Origin: Afipia birgiae 34632
Lineage (GTDB): Bacteria; Pseudomonadota; Alphaproteobacteria; Rhizobiales; Xanthobacteraceae
Direction of reading: 5' to 3'
DNA: 64,000 nucleotides
Assembly (NCBI RefSeq): GCF_000308295.2
Contig: NZ_HG326654.1
Coordinates: forward strand, 429,694-493,693
The notes under the pieces are model-generated. The model had not been told where the DNA came from. It ran no database searches and saw only the letters and a program-made list of their open reading frames with translations. The position numbers were made by a program, and so were the translations under genes. This document shows, in pieces, positions 53,642-62,929 of this stretch (positions are counted from its first letter, which is position 1; each line of letters begins with the position of its first letter).

Positions 53642-53989
53642 TCACTGCCCGGCGTCCTCCCAACGGTAGCGACTAGGTCGGCGCTCCACTTTTCGACCAC
53701 TGGTACCGGCCCTCTTCACTGCTTTCTTCACGGCACCCGAGTGCTCTAGTGCGATTTCGAATGCGAACCGAACGTTCATCACGGGGCCGGCATCGTCGCG
53801 CACTTCGATTACCAGTGGATGACTATCAGTGCCTGCAGAGCACCGTGCCGCATCCCAAGCGAAGCCCGCCAGAGCGCGTGCAGCTTCTTCCTGCACGGCC
53901 CGAACATCCAAGAGCTCCAAACCTTCCTCATCGACGACTAGAACGTCGCCGCATTCGCGCCGCTCGCTAGACCCTGCCCGACTGAACAC
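53642..53989 (-). pseudogene. DUF6894-like gene, incomplete
   Basis: The core VVDEEGLELLDVRAVQEEAA, ALAGFAWDAARC and LVIEVRDDAGPVMNVRFAFE matches small DUF6894-type proteins common in rhizobia. The usual start (MPRYFF...) is missing; the frame begins in unrelated sequence at 53989 and ends with a basic tail. It is probably a truncated relic. The 53535-53641 interval shows nothing recognisable. Confidence 0.5.
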
Positions 53990-54152
53990 AAACGATAGGC
54001 CTTTGTTCCTATCGGTCGCCCACCTCCGCAGCGCCTCGCGCTCTCCCTGTCACCTGGCGTCGCGGTTCAATCGTTACAATTCTCGCCGGATAGACGTAAC
54101 TTACTATGGTCCATCGACCGCCAGCATCTTTCCCGGCACCGTCAGCGCGGAC

Positions 54153-55238
54153 TCACTGGATAAGTGACGTCGACGCATTATTCGACTTCGGTTGCGGGGC
54201 GACTCTAACCATCACATTCGACAGCGAGCCATTGCGTTGTACAGTCAGTTTGAGCTCTTGGCCGATCCGGGCGAGGCCGACAGTGTTGCGCAACTGCGCC
54301 GCCGAACGCACTGGATGATCATCGACCATGGTGACTACGTCCCCCTTGCGGAGGCCAGCTTTTTCAGCAGGAGAATCCGGCGAGATGTCAGCGACAACAG
54401 CGCCGCCGTTGCGTCCCTTCTGAACATCTTGCAACGATATGCCGATGCGGCCGCGCTCGACGCGCCCTGTCGCGATGATTTGTTCCATCACCCGCCGCGC
54501 CATATTAACCGGGATCGCAAAGCCGATCCCGACATTGCCGCCAGCCGGCGAGATAATGGCTGAGTTGATACCGACCAGTTCGCCACGCAGGCTCACCAAG
54601 GCCCCCCCAGAATTGCCCGGGTTGATAGCGGCATCGGTCTGGATGAAGTCCTCATAACCTTGCTTGCTGAGGCCGGTGCGCCCTAGCGCGCTGACGAGTC
54701 CGGAGGTAACTGTCTGGCCGAGGCCAAAGGGATTGCCGATCGCAAGCACAAAGTCACCGACTTCGAGCGTGTCGCTGTCTCCAAAAGAAATCGCCTGCAG
54801 TCCAACGGGGTTCTGGATCTGAAGCACCGCGACATCCGTTGGCGAATCCCGCCCGACGACCTTTGCGGAAAATTTTTGGTTATCCTTCGTCGTCACCTGC
54901 ACAGTTGAAGCGCCCTGGACGACGTGTGCGTTCGTGAGTACGTAGCCGCGCTGCGCATCCACAATGACACCTGAGCCGGTGGCGTTGATCTCTTTCTCGA
55001 GCTGCTTCGGGACGTCAAAGAACTCGCGAAAGATTGGATCACGGTAGAGCGGATTATCCTCACGCACTCGGCCATGCACGGAAATATTCACAACCGCTGG
55101 AGTCACCTGGCGAACCAACGGCGCGAGGGTGGGGACCGGGCTGCCCCTCTTCAGATCAGGCACTTGCGCGGTCGCAAGATGACTTCCCGTCAGGGTCAGT
55201 ACGAGAAATCCCAACAATAGAATGCGGCTCGTTTTCAC
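54153..55238 (-). CDS. degP: DegP/HtrA family periplasmic serine protease
   Basis: This 361-residue protein has a signal peptide (VKTSRILLLGFLVLTLTGSH). The trypsin-like domain has catalytic His in VLTNAHVVQG, Asp in DSPTDVAVLQI and Ser in INPGNSGGALV. A single PDZ domain (GRIGISLQDVQ; SPAEKAGLRKGDVVTMVDDH) makes it nearer DegQ-short/DegS forms than E. coli DegP with two PDZs. GTG 55238 follows GGAG by eight bases and overlaps the stop of a 34-codon ORF (GTGA). It is the distal gene of the small-Hsp operon; a degP gene in a small-Hsp operon has been reported in Bradyrhizobium japonicum. Confidence 0.92.
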   Translation of the reverse strand: MKTSRILLLGFLVLTLTGSHLATAQVPDLKRGSPVPTLAPLVRQVTPAVVNISVHGRVREDNPLYRDPIFREFFDVPKQLEKEINATGSGVIVDAQRGYVLTNAHVVQGASTVQVTTKDNQKFSAKVVGRDSPTDVAVLQIQNPVGLQAISFGDSDTLEVGDFVLAIGNPFGLGQTVTSGLVSALGRTGLSKQGYEDFIQTDAAINPGNSGGALVSLRGELVGINSAIISPAGGNVGIGFAIPVNMARRVMEQIIATGRVERGRIGISLQDVQKGRNGGAVVADISPDSPAEKAGLRKGDVVTMVDDHPVRSAAQLRNTVGLARIGQELKLTVQRNGSLSNVMVRVAPQPKSNNASTSLIQ

Positions 55239-55339
55239 GACGTGGACTCCGGCTGCACTTGCAGGGCGATGATCGGGATGGCCCACGCAGCAACCGCGTG
55301 GCTGAGCAACACGAGCGCAAGCACCGTCTGCGTGAACAT
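55235..55339 (-). CDS. 34-codon hydrophobic ORF bridging to degP
   Basis: ATG 55339 has a perfect GGAGG eight bases upstream and encodes MFTQTVLALVLLSHAVAAWA followed by 14 residues and TGA. The ATG shares bases with the previous gene's stop (TAATG), and its TGA overlaps the degP GTG (GTGA). The peptide looks like a lone signal sequence or single-pass membrane peptide. It may serve mainly to carry ribosomes to degP, or be a tiny membrane protein. Confidence 0.65.
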   Translation of the reverse strand: MFTQTVLALVLLSHAVAAWAIPIIALQVQPESTS

Positions 55340-55665
55340 TAGAAGGACCTCCGCAGCGCGGCGGCCCAAGGCCGCCGCAGCCGCATCGGAACGCCGCCAC
55401 CGGGTGGCAGGTCATCTTCATCGCCGTCGAGTTGGCGTAACGCGGCCAATATGTCGGCGAGCCGAATGGTATGACCCATACCCGGTATTTCTCGCAAGGC
55501 GGGACAGGATTCCACCGCATACATATCGGAGGCCCACGACGACAGGATAATTCGTTTCTCTGGAGCGGAAAGCGTGTCGTCGTTCAAGACCTCGCTCGGA
55601 GAATCGTAATGGGCTGCTGGGTGGAAAAGGGGATGAATGCCATTGTCGGTATTGATGTTGGTCAT
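55339..55665 (-). CDS. Conserved hypothetical protein of the small-Hsp operon
   Basis: This 108-residue soluble protein begins MTNINTDNGIHPLFHPAAHY, with YDSPSEVLNDDTLSAPEKRI and ILSSWASDMYAVESCPALRE in the middle and a basic C-terminus. The motif 'P.eVl.d..Ls..eKr.iLssWasD..Av.s.PalR' is familiar from short proteins encoded beside hsp20 genes in proteobacteria; no biochemical role is known. ATG 55665 is used; the frame opens at 55740. Confidence 0.8.
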   Translation of the reverse strand: MTNINTDNGIHPLFHPAAHYDSPSEVLNDDTLSAPEKRIILSSWASDMYAVESCPALREIPGMGHTIRLADILAALRQLDGDEDDLPPGGGVPMRLRRPWAAALRRSF

Positions 55666-55746
55666 GCTCGTTTCCCTCCTTACACTCCTTTCCAGGGGAC
55701 GGGTTTTGACGAGGGGCGGCGCGGTTAGTCGCCGCCCCATGTTGCT

Positions 55747-56238
55747 TCACTGGGTGTGGATCGCGATACGCTTGACGCCTTCTCGCGGCTTGTCAGACTT
55801 CGGCAGGGACACCGTCAGAACGCCGTTCTTGAACGACGCCTCAGCCTTGTCCTCCTGCACGTTGTCCAGCGGTATCTGGCGCTCGAAGGCTCCATAATAG
55901 CGCTCGGTAAAATACTTGCCTTCGCCGTTGCGCTCAGCCTTCTTCTCGCCGCGGATCGTCAGGACGCCATTGGCGATTTCAATCTGGACGTCCTTCTCCG
56001 TCATGCCGGGCAGTTCAGCCGAGATGGTCAGCGTCTTTTCATCGTCGCTGAGCTCCACCTTCGGCCAACTGAATCGCCCCTCCATCAGCGGCGACAGACT
56101 CGTGCTGCCGAAGCCGCGAAACACGTCGTCGAACAGACGATTCATCTCGCGATGCAACGTGAAGAAGGGATCCAAGTTGTCGCGCGCAGGCGCAAGCTCC
56201 TGGTTCTTTGTCCAGGGAATAAGATCACGAATAGCCAT
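55747..56238 (-). CDS. Small heat-shock protein, Hsp20 (class A-like)
   Basis: This 163-residue alpha-crystallin protein begins MAIRDLIPWTKNQELAPARD, typical of plant class I-like bacterial Hsp20. The alpha-crystallin domain covers about 55-150 (PKVELSDDEKTLTISAELPG; GVLTIRGEKKAERNGEGKYF; AFERQIPLDNVQEDKAEASF), with GVLTVSLPK before the C-terminal tail. It forms oligomers that hold unfolded proteins during heat stress. GGAGAAG lies about six bases before ATG 56238. It follows the other hsp20 by 86 bases. Confidence 0.93.
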   Translation of the reverse strand: MAIRDLIPWTKNQELAPARDNLDPFFTLHREMNRLFDDVFRGFGSTSLSPLMEGRFSWPKVELSDDEKTLTISAELPGMTEKDVQIEIANGVLTIRGEKKAERNGEGKYFTERYYGAFERQIPLDNVQEDKAEASFKNGVLTVSLPKSDKPREGVKRIAIHTQ

Positions 56239-56324
56239 GGTTTCTTCTCCTTCGTTCATGAGGTTGGAGTGCGGGCGTGCAGTTGCGCGCCCACGCTCTA
56301 ATCCTTGCTGCGTCGACCGAGCAT

Positions 56325-56786
56325 CTAGGCCGCCCTCTTCTGGTCGATCTGCGGCGAAGAAGAAGCGCCCGCGCCGATCTCGATACGACGCGGCTTCATG
56401 GCCTCCGGGACCTCGCGAACGAGGTCGATCACCAATAGTCCGTCCCGGAAGGACGCCTGCTTCACCTGCACGTAGTCGGCGAGATTGAACACCCGCCGGA
56501 ACGGCCTGGCTGCAATGCCCTGATAAAGGTACTCGTGCGCATTGCCGTCAGGCTTCCTGCCTTCGATGGTGAGCGCGTTCTGCTCGGCCGTCACGGCGAT
56601 ATCGTTGACGCCGAATCCGGCCACCGCCAACGAGATCCGGTAATGATCCTCGCCGAACCGTTCGATGTTGTAGGGAGGATAATTGTCCTCGTTGGTGTGG
56701 CCCAGCGAGCTGTCAACGAGATCGGCCAGGTGGTCAAAGCCGATCGTTGAGCGCCACAAGGGCGCGAAGTCAAAGTTAGTCCTCAT
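56325..56786 (-). CDS. Small heat-shock protein, IbpA-like Hsp20
   Basis: This 153-residue protein of the IbpA/HspA class begins MRTNFDFAPLWRSTIGFDHL, with NYPPYNIERFGEDHYRISLA, VAGFGVNDIAVTAEQNALTI and FRRVFNLADYVQVKQASFRD, and ends REVPEAMKPRRIEI. It is a different subclass from the downstream hsp20, as is usual where two types co-assemble separately. GGAGG lies seven bases ahead of ATG 56786 and is occluded by the predicted ROSE hairpin. Confidence 0.93.
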   Translation of the reverse strand: MRTNFDFAPLWRSTIGFDHLADLVDSSLGHTNEDNYPPYNIERFGEDHYRISLAVAGFGVNDIAVTAEQNALTIEGRKPDGNAHEYLYQGIAARPFRRVFNLADYVQVKQASFRDGLLVIDLVREVPEAMKPRRIEIGAGASSSPQIDQKRAA

Positions 56787-56793
56787 AACCAAG

Positions 56794-56810
56794 TCCTCCA
56801 AAGAGCAAGA
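56794..56810 (-). promoter_or_regulatory. ROSE-like RNA thermometer hairpin over hsp20 ribosome site
   Basis: In the mRNA sense the sequence is TCTTGCTC-TTT-GGAGGA. TTGCTC faces the GGAGGA Shine-Dalgarno, with a single unpaired G in the anti-SD arm (pairs C-G, U-A, C-G, then U-G, U-A past the bulged G). This is the design of ROSE elements that repress small-Hsp translation in Bradyrhizobium at normal temperature. The leader from the predicted promoter is about 110 bases, the usual ROSE length. Confidence 0.65.
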
Positions 56811-56903
56811 TGGATACGAAGGAGCGCAGGACACCGGTCCGGCGCCCAGTTCAGCCAGCCGGACCCGATCTGGCGTCCGGCACCGCGGCTAGCGGCAAAA
56901 AAA

Positions 56904-56932
56904 GAACTAGAAAAATCAACTTGGGTTTCAAG
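56904..56932 (-). promoter_or_regulatory. Possible RpoH-type promoter of the small-Hsp operon
   Basis: On the minus strand CTTGAA (56932-56927), 17 bases, then TAGTTC (56909-56904). CTTGAA is the usual -35 core of alphaproteobacterial sigma-32 promoters; the -10 match is weak. The gene for a sigma-32 factor lies 6 kb away at 61683. Confidence 0.4.
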
Positions 56933-57250
56933 GGGGCCTCGGAAATTTTTTTGGTAACGCCCGAGCCCGCATCGCTCTCTTCCTGTTCGGGGGCGAGACG
57001 ACCGGCGCACGGCATCTCCTGCTGCAGTAATTTTCCGCAGTGCAAAATGGAAGGCCCCGTCGCTTTCGATCAGAAGGCGCGGCGTCAGGGGTCCACGTCC
57101 GCGTAGAGGCGGTTTCAATACTCCATGGACGTGTCCTAGTACTGGCCTGTGTCCAATATTGAACTCACAACTGGGCATCGCCATAGTTAAAATCAATACG
57201 TTCGAGTGCTGAACCCTACGGTTAGGACCCGTAAGCACGGAGGTTGCGCC
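56933..57250. other. Intergenic region between divergent hsp20 and a small gene
   Basis: These 318 bp contain no recognisable gene. They presumably hold upstream control DNA for both directions. Confidence 0.4.
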
Positions 57251-57448
57251 ATGGAGCGTCGCCGTTTCAAACAGACCGTATCCCTTGAACTCCGTCTAGC
57301 CGAAGAAGCGAAGCGCCTACGTGCAGAAGCTAAATTGCTTCCCCCCGGCGCCGCACGAGAAGCGCTTTTGCGCCGAGCCCGCCAAGCCGAAACCGGCGCG
57401 CATTTGAGCGAGTGGCTGCGATCTCCCGGGCTACAACCGCCGAAATAG
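57251..57448 (+). CDS. Small conserved basic hypothetical protein
   Basis: This 65-residue protein begins MERRRFKQTVSLELRLAEEA; its mostly helical, charged sequence ends HLSEWLRSPGLQPPK. This pattern recurs in Bradyrhizobium and relatives. GGAGG sits seven bases before ATG 57251. Function unknown. Confidence 0.8.
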   Translation: MERRRFKQTVSLELRLAEEAKRLRAEAKLLPPGAAREALLRRARQAETGAHLSEWLRSPGLQPPK

Positions 57449-57724
57449 TGGGCTTGAAGCAGCCGGTAGTTTGCCGGCCGAAAAAACTTGAACTGCGAGG
57501 TCGCGCCAAACCTCTTGGTCGCGGACCGTCGACCTGCTGAGCCGGCCCCTCCGACCTGCTCTGGTGACAGCGCCATGAGCCGATTTCGCTTTCGCGACGG
57601 AATTGGGTGAGCCCTACGGCAAGAAAGCACCGCCGGAGGTGGTGGCTGGAGTGCCGATTCGCATATCCTTGCGCTTACTTCGACAGGCGCGACCCGCCAC
57701 GTCGGGTCGCGCCATATTGCGGGC

Positions 57725-58048
57725 TCAGCTCACTCTCGGCTGGCCGCGCTCATAGCCGGATGGAATTTGAAAAAGGCCGGGCTGGGGACCGTCTGGGAAT
57801 AGCAGGGTATCGGTTTTGAATACCGGACCGCTAGGTTTCATCCAGCGCATCGATTCCAGATAAGGAATGGGCGGAAGCGGCAGCAGGTTGCCAGATCTGT
57901 CGAGCGCCGGCTTGGGCGTGCTATCCATGCCCCAGGCACCCAGCGGCATAAGCATGGTCGCCATTGCGACGGCGCATGCGACAATTCTGCGGATACGGCT
58001 TTGCGACTTCTCGGCACGAACGGAGCCGAGTGAGGGATTGCTGATCAT
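57725..58048 (-). CDS. Exported hypothetical protein
   Basis: This 107-residue protein has an N-terminal basic region and hydrophobic segment (IVACAVAMATMLMPLGAWGM), then a proline-rich mature part (LDRSGNLLPLPPIPYLESMR; LLFPDGPQPGLFQIPSGYER). A strong AGGAGG lies in the end of the preceding small ORF, whose stop is one base upstream, so the two are coupled. No family known to me. Confidence 0.65.
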   Translation of the reverse strand: MISNPSLGSVRAEKSQSRIRRIVACAVAMATMLMPLGAWGMDSTPKPALDRSGNLLPLPPIPYLESMRWMKPSGPVFKTDTLLFPDGPQPGLFQIPSGYERGQPRVS

Positions 58049-58049
58049 C

Positions 58050-58169
58050 TCATCCTCCTATCGTTGAAAAACTGATCCATGCGATCGTCAGAAGGCTGAG
58101 GGCGAACATGAGCCAATGCAGTACAGCCGCCCCGCTCTTGCGCGATCGTGATTGCATGCGTGTGCTCAT
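58050..58169 (-). CDS. Tiny single-pass membrane protein
   Basis: This 39-residue ORF from ATG 58169, with GGAG seven bases upstream, reads MSTRMQSRSRKSGAAVLHWL and then a membrane helix (MFALSLLTIAWISFSTIGG). Its stop is one base before the next gene's ATG. It lies between groEL and an exported hypothetical; possibly part of the groESL transcript (81-base gap to groEL). Confidence 0.6.
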   Translation of the reverse strand: MSTRMQSRSRKSGAAVLHWLMFALSLLTIAWISFSTIGG

Positions 58170-58253
58170 CTGAGGGCTCCCTGGTGTTTGTGCGTCCTTT
58201 CTCCTGGTTGTGGGTAGGAAAGCCCGGCCGTTCACGGCCGGGCTCGGTGTCGA

Positions 58254-59903
<1,650 letters not shown>

Positions 59904-59919
59904 TCATCTTGCATTGTGA

Positions 59920-60234
59920 TCAGGCGGCCTTCTTGACCGAACCGGTCTTGTCGATAACGCCGAGAAGATCGCTCTCTTTCATGATCAGATAATCCTGACC
60001 GTCGATCTTCACCTCGGTGCCGGACCATTTTCCGAACAGGACCCGGTCCCCGGGCTTGACGTCGATCGGGAAAAATTGGCCCTGCTCATTCCTGGCGCCC
60101 GGGCCAGAAGCGACGATCTCACCCTCCTGCGACTTCTCCTTCGCGGTATCGGGAATGATGATGCCGCCGGCGGTCTTCTCCTCGGCATCGATGCGACGCA
60201 CGAGCACGCGGTCGTGCAGTGGACGGAAATGCAT
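59920..60234 (-). CDS. groS: Co-chaperonin GroES
   Basis: This 104-residue protein begins [20 protein letters not shown] and has the mobile loop [19 protein letters not shown] and the roof region [16 protein letters not shown] 60234 is chosen (AGGAGG six bases upstream); ATG 60240 directly abuts the Shine-Dalgarno. It caps GroEL during folding. It is first gene of the groESL operon behind a CIRCE element. Confidence 0.96.
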   Translation of the reverse strand: MHFRPLHDRVLVRRIDAEEKTAGGIIIPDTAKEKSQEGEIVASGPGARNEQGQFFPIDVKPGDRVLFGKWSGTEVKIDGQDYLIMKESDLLGVIDKTGSVKKAA

Positions 60235-60349
60235 GCACATCCTCCTTGTCAGTTCAGCGATGTCCAAAACCGGGTCCGGGAACCGGCCCCGGGGCGGAAA
60301 ACCACCTAGGAAGCAGGAAAAGGCCCTTCAAGAGGCGGACGAAAAATTT

Positions 60350-60376
60350 TTGTCACTCGCGGCGCCGGAGTGCCAA
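60350..60376 (-). promoter_or_regulatory. CIRCE operator (HrcA site) of groESL
   Basis: On the minus strand, TTGGCACTC-CGGCGCCGC-GAGTGACAA matches the CIRCE consensus TTAGCACTC-N9-GAGTGCTAA in 15 of 18 arm positions with exactly nine spacer bases. It lies 116 bases upstream of the groES start. HrcA repressor binding here is expected; the hrcA gene is not in the window. Confidence 0.85.
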
Positions 60377-60405
60377 GGCGTTACCCCGCGGTCAGGCGCC
60401 GGCTT

Positions 60406-60594
60406 TCACCATTCGTCGTCAGCCAGGCCAAGCACCCTGCCCGTTTCAACGTGGACCGCATGAAACCACCCACAGGCCGGGCATTGCACGGAACGGTAGC
60501 GGTCGCCGTGTTGTTCATCGTCGGAAGGACCCGGCATTAGCGTATCGGCCTTTTCTCCCGTCTGAGGGCAGGTAAGAGTGATTCGCCTGATCAT
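60406..60594 (-). CDS. Small zinc-ribbon-like protein
   Basis: This 62-residue protein has three cysteines in zinc-ribbon spacing (TLTCPQTGE and VQCPACGWFH) and ends HVETGRVLGLADDEW. It probably binds zinc through CxxT and CxxC knuckles plus a nearby His. The ribosome site is weak. It lies 30 bases upstream of the CIRCE operator on the same strand as groESL. Confidence 0.7.
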   Translation of the reverse strand: MIRRITLTCPQTGEKADTLMPGPSDDEQHGDRYRSVQCPACGWFHAVHVETGRVLGLADDEW

Positions 60595-60641
60595 CTGCGC
60601 GAACTTGAAAACCTGAGTAAGGTTTCAAAGATGGTGCTCTG

Positions 60642-61280
60642 ATGTCTGTCGCTGAATTTGCACTCACGACCTTTGCCACCCTGTTTGTGGCGATCGGGCC
60701 CGTCGACACGGCGATCGTGTTCGGAGGTTTGACGGGTGGTGTACACCGTCCCGAGCGGTTTCGCTTGGCGGCGCGCGCAACGCTGATTGCTGGCGGGGTT
60801 CTATTTGGATTTGCCCTCTTCGGGACAGGGTTGCTTCGCGCTCTCCACGTCTCACTCGAGGCCTTTCGTTTTGCGGGAGGGGTCCTCCTGCTATTGCAGG
60901 CGGTTCAACTGATCTTCGGCCATTCGGCCGGCCTTTCGACCCTGACAGCCGGAGAACGGCGGGAAGCCCTTGAGCCCGGCGATATTGCGATCTTTCCTTT
61001 GGCATTTCCGGTGATAGCCGGTCCAGCGGGGCTGACAGCCGTAGTCCTGCTTATGGGACAGGCAACCGGCGACCTTACCAAGTCTGTTGTCGTTCTCGTA
61101 TCCATGCTTCTGTGTCTATTGCTGACTTATCTCGGAATGATCTTCACTGATCTCCTGCATCGTATCCTCAAGACGACCGGCTCGAATGTCATCGCCCGGC
61201 TTGCCGGCGTGATCCTGGCGGCCTTGGCGTCACAGTTCATCTTCGACGGGATCAGGGACGCACGCCTGTTCTGCGGCTAG
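60642..61280 (+). CDS. MarC family integral membrane protein
   Basis: This 212-residue protein has six predicted helices; it starts MSVAEFALTTFATLFVAIGP (the family's N-terminal helix with the conserved GP) and includes IFPLAFPVIAGPAGLTAVVL as the internal repeat. MarC proteins have LysE-like topology and an unknown substrate; the old link to multiple antibiotic resistance is not supported. It is divergent from the zinc-ribbon gene. Confidence 0.9.
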   Translation: MSVAEFALTTFATLFVAIGPVDTAIVFGGLTGGVHRPERFRLAARATLIAGGVLFGFALFGTGLLRALHVSLEAFRFAGGVLLLLQAVQLIFGHSAGLSTLTAGERREALEPGDIAIFPLAFPVIAGPAGLTAVVLLMGQATGDLTKSVVVLVSMLLCLLLTYLGMIFTDLLHRILKTTGSNVIARLAGVILAALASQFIFDGIRDARLFCG

Positions 61281-61682
61281 TTAAAAGGTACATCCTCGAT
61301 TCGTAGAGATGCCCGATCTTCATCTCGCTGGTTCAAGGCGATTGAAATTAAGCGGCATCGCTCCAGGTTTATTCGCGAGGCCCCTGGCGTCACGCCCGGG
61401 AGATCGTGAACGAGAATGAGCTATGAGAAGATTCTTGGTAACCGCCATTGCGCTTTGGATGGCCTCTGAATTGAACGCTAAAGAATTTGATTCTCTGCGC
61501 AACGCGCGCGGGTCGGCGGGGACGACGCAGCAGGTCGTTGTCGATTCCGGCGAGCCGCAGCGAGTGGTCGCAGGACGAACCAGGAGAACCGCAAGGGTCG
61601 TGACTTCTCAGCTGAGCGGATGGTACCCGACATCTGCACCGGCTGCTGACCTGCGTTACAGCCAATCAGCAGCCGGCGAGCG
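61281..61682. other. Intergenic region with one doubtful ORF
   Basis: This 402-bp region lies between convergent marC and rpoH. ATG 61423 opens a 97-codon plus-strand frame (MRRFLVTAIALWMASELNAK) with a hydrophobic start, but the rest is low-quality and runs into the rpoH 3' end, with no good ribosome site. I do not call it a gene. Confidence 0.4.
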
Positions 61683-62582
61683 TCACCTACAACGATGCAG
61701 GCCGAACTGCATCTGATGCCTTAAGCGAGCGCCGATCTTCGCCCTGAGGCGCTGGAGCGCACGCTGTTCGATTTGCCGGATTCTTTCGCGCGAAACATGG
61801 AAAACCGCTGCCAACTCATCGAGCGTTTTTGGCTCTTCGGTGAGAAAGCGCGCTTCGAGAATGGAACGCTCGCGCGCTGACAATTCAGCAAGCGCCTGAT
61901 CGAGGGCCGTCTTTTTCTGCTCACGATCGCTCCCCTCCAGAAGCAGGCTTTCAGGGTCTGGACAGGGATCGGCCAGCCAATCTTCCCATTCATCGCCTTC
62001 GCCGGCAACGCTGAGCGGGGCGTTTAGTGAGATGTCGCCACGCATCCGGCCGTTCATCTCCCTGACCTCAGTTTCTCCCACCTGAAGATGTTCAGAGATG
62101 TACTTGACGTGTTCCGGCGACAGATCTCTTTCTTCCGGCGCACCGATGCGACTCTTCAGCTTGCGGAGGTTGAAGAACAGTTTCTTCTGCGCCGGGGTGG
62201 TTCCGAGCTTGACGAGCGACCAGGATCTCAAAATATACTCCTGCACCGACGCCTTGATCCACCACGCGGCATAAGTCGCCAGCCGACACCCTCTTTCCGG
62301 ATCGAATCGCTTGATAGCCAGCATCAGTCCGACGTTGGCCTCCGAGATCAGGTCCGCGATTGGCAGGCCGTAACGCTTGTACTGCAATGCGATCTTTGCG
62401 GCGAGCCGCAAATGACTTGTCACTAGTTGGTAGGCGGCATCGCGGTCGCCGTCATCTCGCCAGCGCTGGGCGTACGTGGCTTCTTCCGATGCTGAAAGAA
62501 GCGGAAACTTATGAATCTCCGTCAGATAACGAGAAAGACCACCCTCCGATCGGATGGCGGGAAGCGCTGCGGCAAATGACAT
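61683..62582 (-). CDS. rpoH: RNA polymerase sigma-32 factor
   Basis: This 299-residue heat-shock sigma factor has region 2 with SHLRLAAKIALQYKRYGLPI and ADLISEANVGLMLAIKRFDP, ending in ATYAAWWIKASVQEYILRSW. The RpoH box QKKLFFNLRKLK lies around residue 130. Region 4 ends with the helix-turn-helix LAAVFHVSRERIRQIEQRAL. Alphaproteobacteria often have several RpoH paralogues. The ATG is preceded by GGAGG inside the end of a small upstream ORF, so its translation is likely coupled. It is physically linked to groESL and the small-Hsp operon. Confidence 0.95.
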   Translation of the reverse strand: MSFAAALPAIRSEGGLSRYLTEIHKFPLLSASEEATYAQRWRDDGDRDAAYQLVTSHLRLAAKIALQYKRYGLPIADLISEANVGLMLAIKRFDPERGCRLATYAAWWIKASVQEYILRSWSLVKLGTTPAQKKLFFNLRKLKSRIGAPEERDLSPEHVKYISEHLQVGETEVREMNGRMRGDISLNAPLSVAGEGDEWEDWLADPCPDPESLLLEGSDREQKKTALDQALAELSARERSILEARFLTEEPKTLDELAAVFHVSRERIRQIEQRALQRLRAKIGARLRHQMQFGLHRCR

Positions 62583-62584
62583 GG

Positions 62585-62719
62585 TTAGCCCTCCTCAAGC
62601 GTGCACGCTCCTGACGCGGGCTTGATCGAAGCACGATCAGGCTTGGGGCGTGGTGGGCAGCAGTCAGTGCTTGAGATGAGCCGAGCGAGTCGCCAGGCGC
62701 TAAAGCGGTCGTGTTCCAT
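62585..62719 (-). CDS. 44-codon ORF directly upstream of rpoH
   Basis: ATG 62719 has AGGAGG eight bases upstream and encodes MEHDRFSAWRLARLISSTDC, CPPRPKPDRASIKPASGACT, LEEG. The stop codon is two bases before the rpoH ATG, and the last codons form the rpoH Shine-Dalgarno. Its own ribosome site lies in a ROSE-like hairpin. It is probably a leader cistron controlling rpoH translation; a peptide function is possible (three cysteines). Confidence 0.55.
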   Translation of the reverse strand: MEHDRFSAWRLARLISSTDCCPPRPKPDRASIKPASGACTLEEG

Positions 62720-62725
62720 ATCCAA

Positions 62726-62743
62726 TTCCTCCTCTGAGCAAAA
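62726..62743 (-). promoter_or_regulatory. ROSE-like hairpin over the rpoH leader ribosome site
   Basis: In mRNA sense TTTTGCTC-AGA-GGAGGAA: the anti-SD TTGCTC with one bulged G pairs with GGAGGAA in exactly the register of the hairpin ahead of hsp20 at 56794. This implies temperature control of the leader ORF and hence rpoH. Pairing was done by eye. Confidence 0.55.
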
Positions 62744-62929
62744 TGGGCAGAAACCGCCGGCAACCCTACTCGACTGGCCCCAGAAATCGGCGACCAGTCG
62801 GTCGAAGGTTGGCAACGCCTTAGGAATGAGAAACCCGCGAAAATGTTCCAAGCTGAACGTGCGCCGCCGGGCCAGAAACCGATGGCTCCTTACGGGCCCC
62901 ATGAGCGGGCGGACAGCGACATCCCCTCT

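Noticed and set aside
61423-61716. 97-codon ORF between marC and rpoH
   Set aside because: Only the first 20 residues look protein-like; no SD, and it overlaps the rpoH end.
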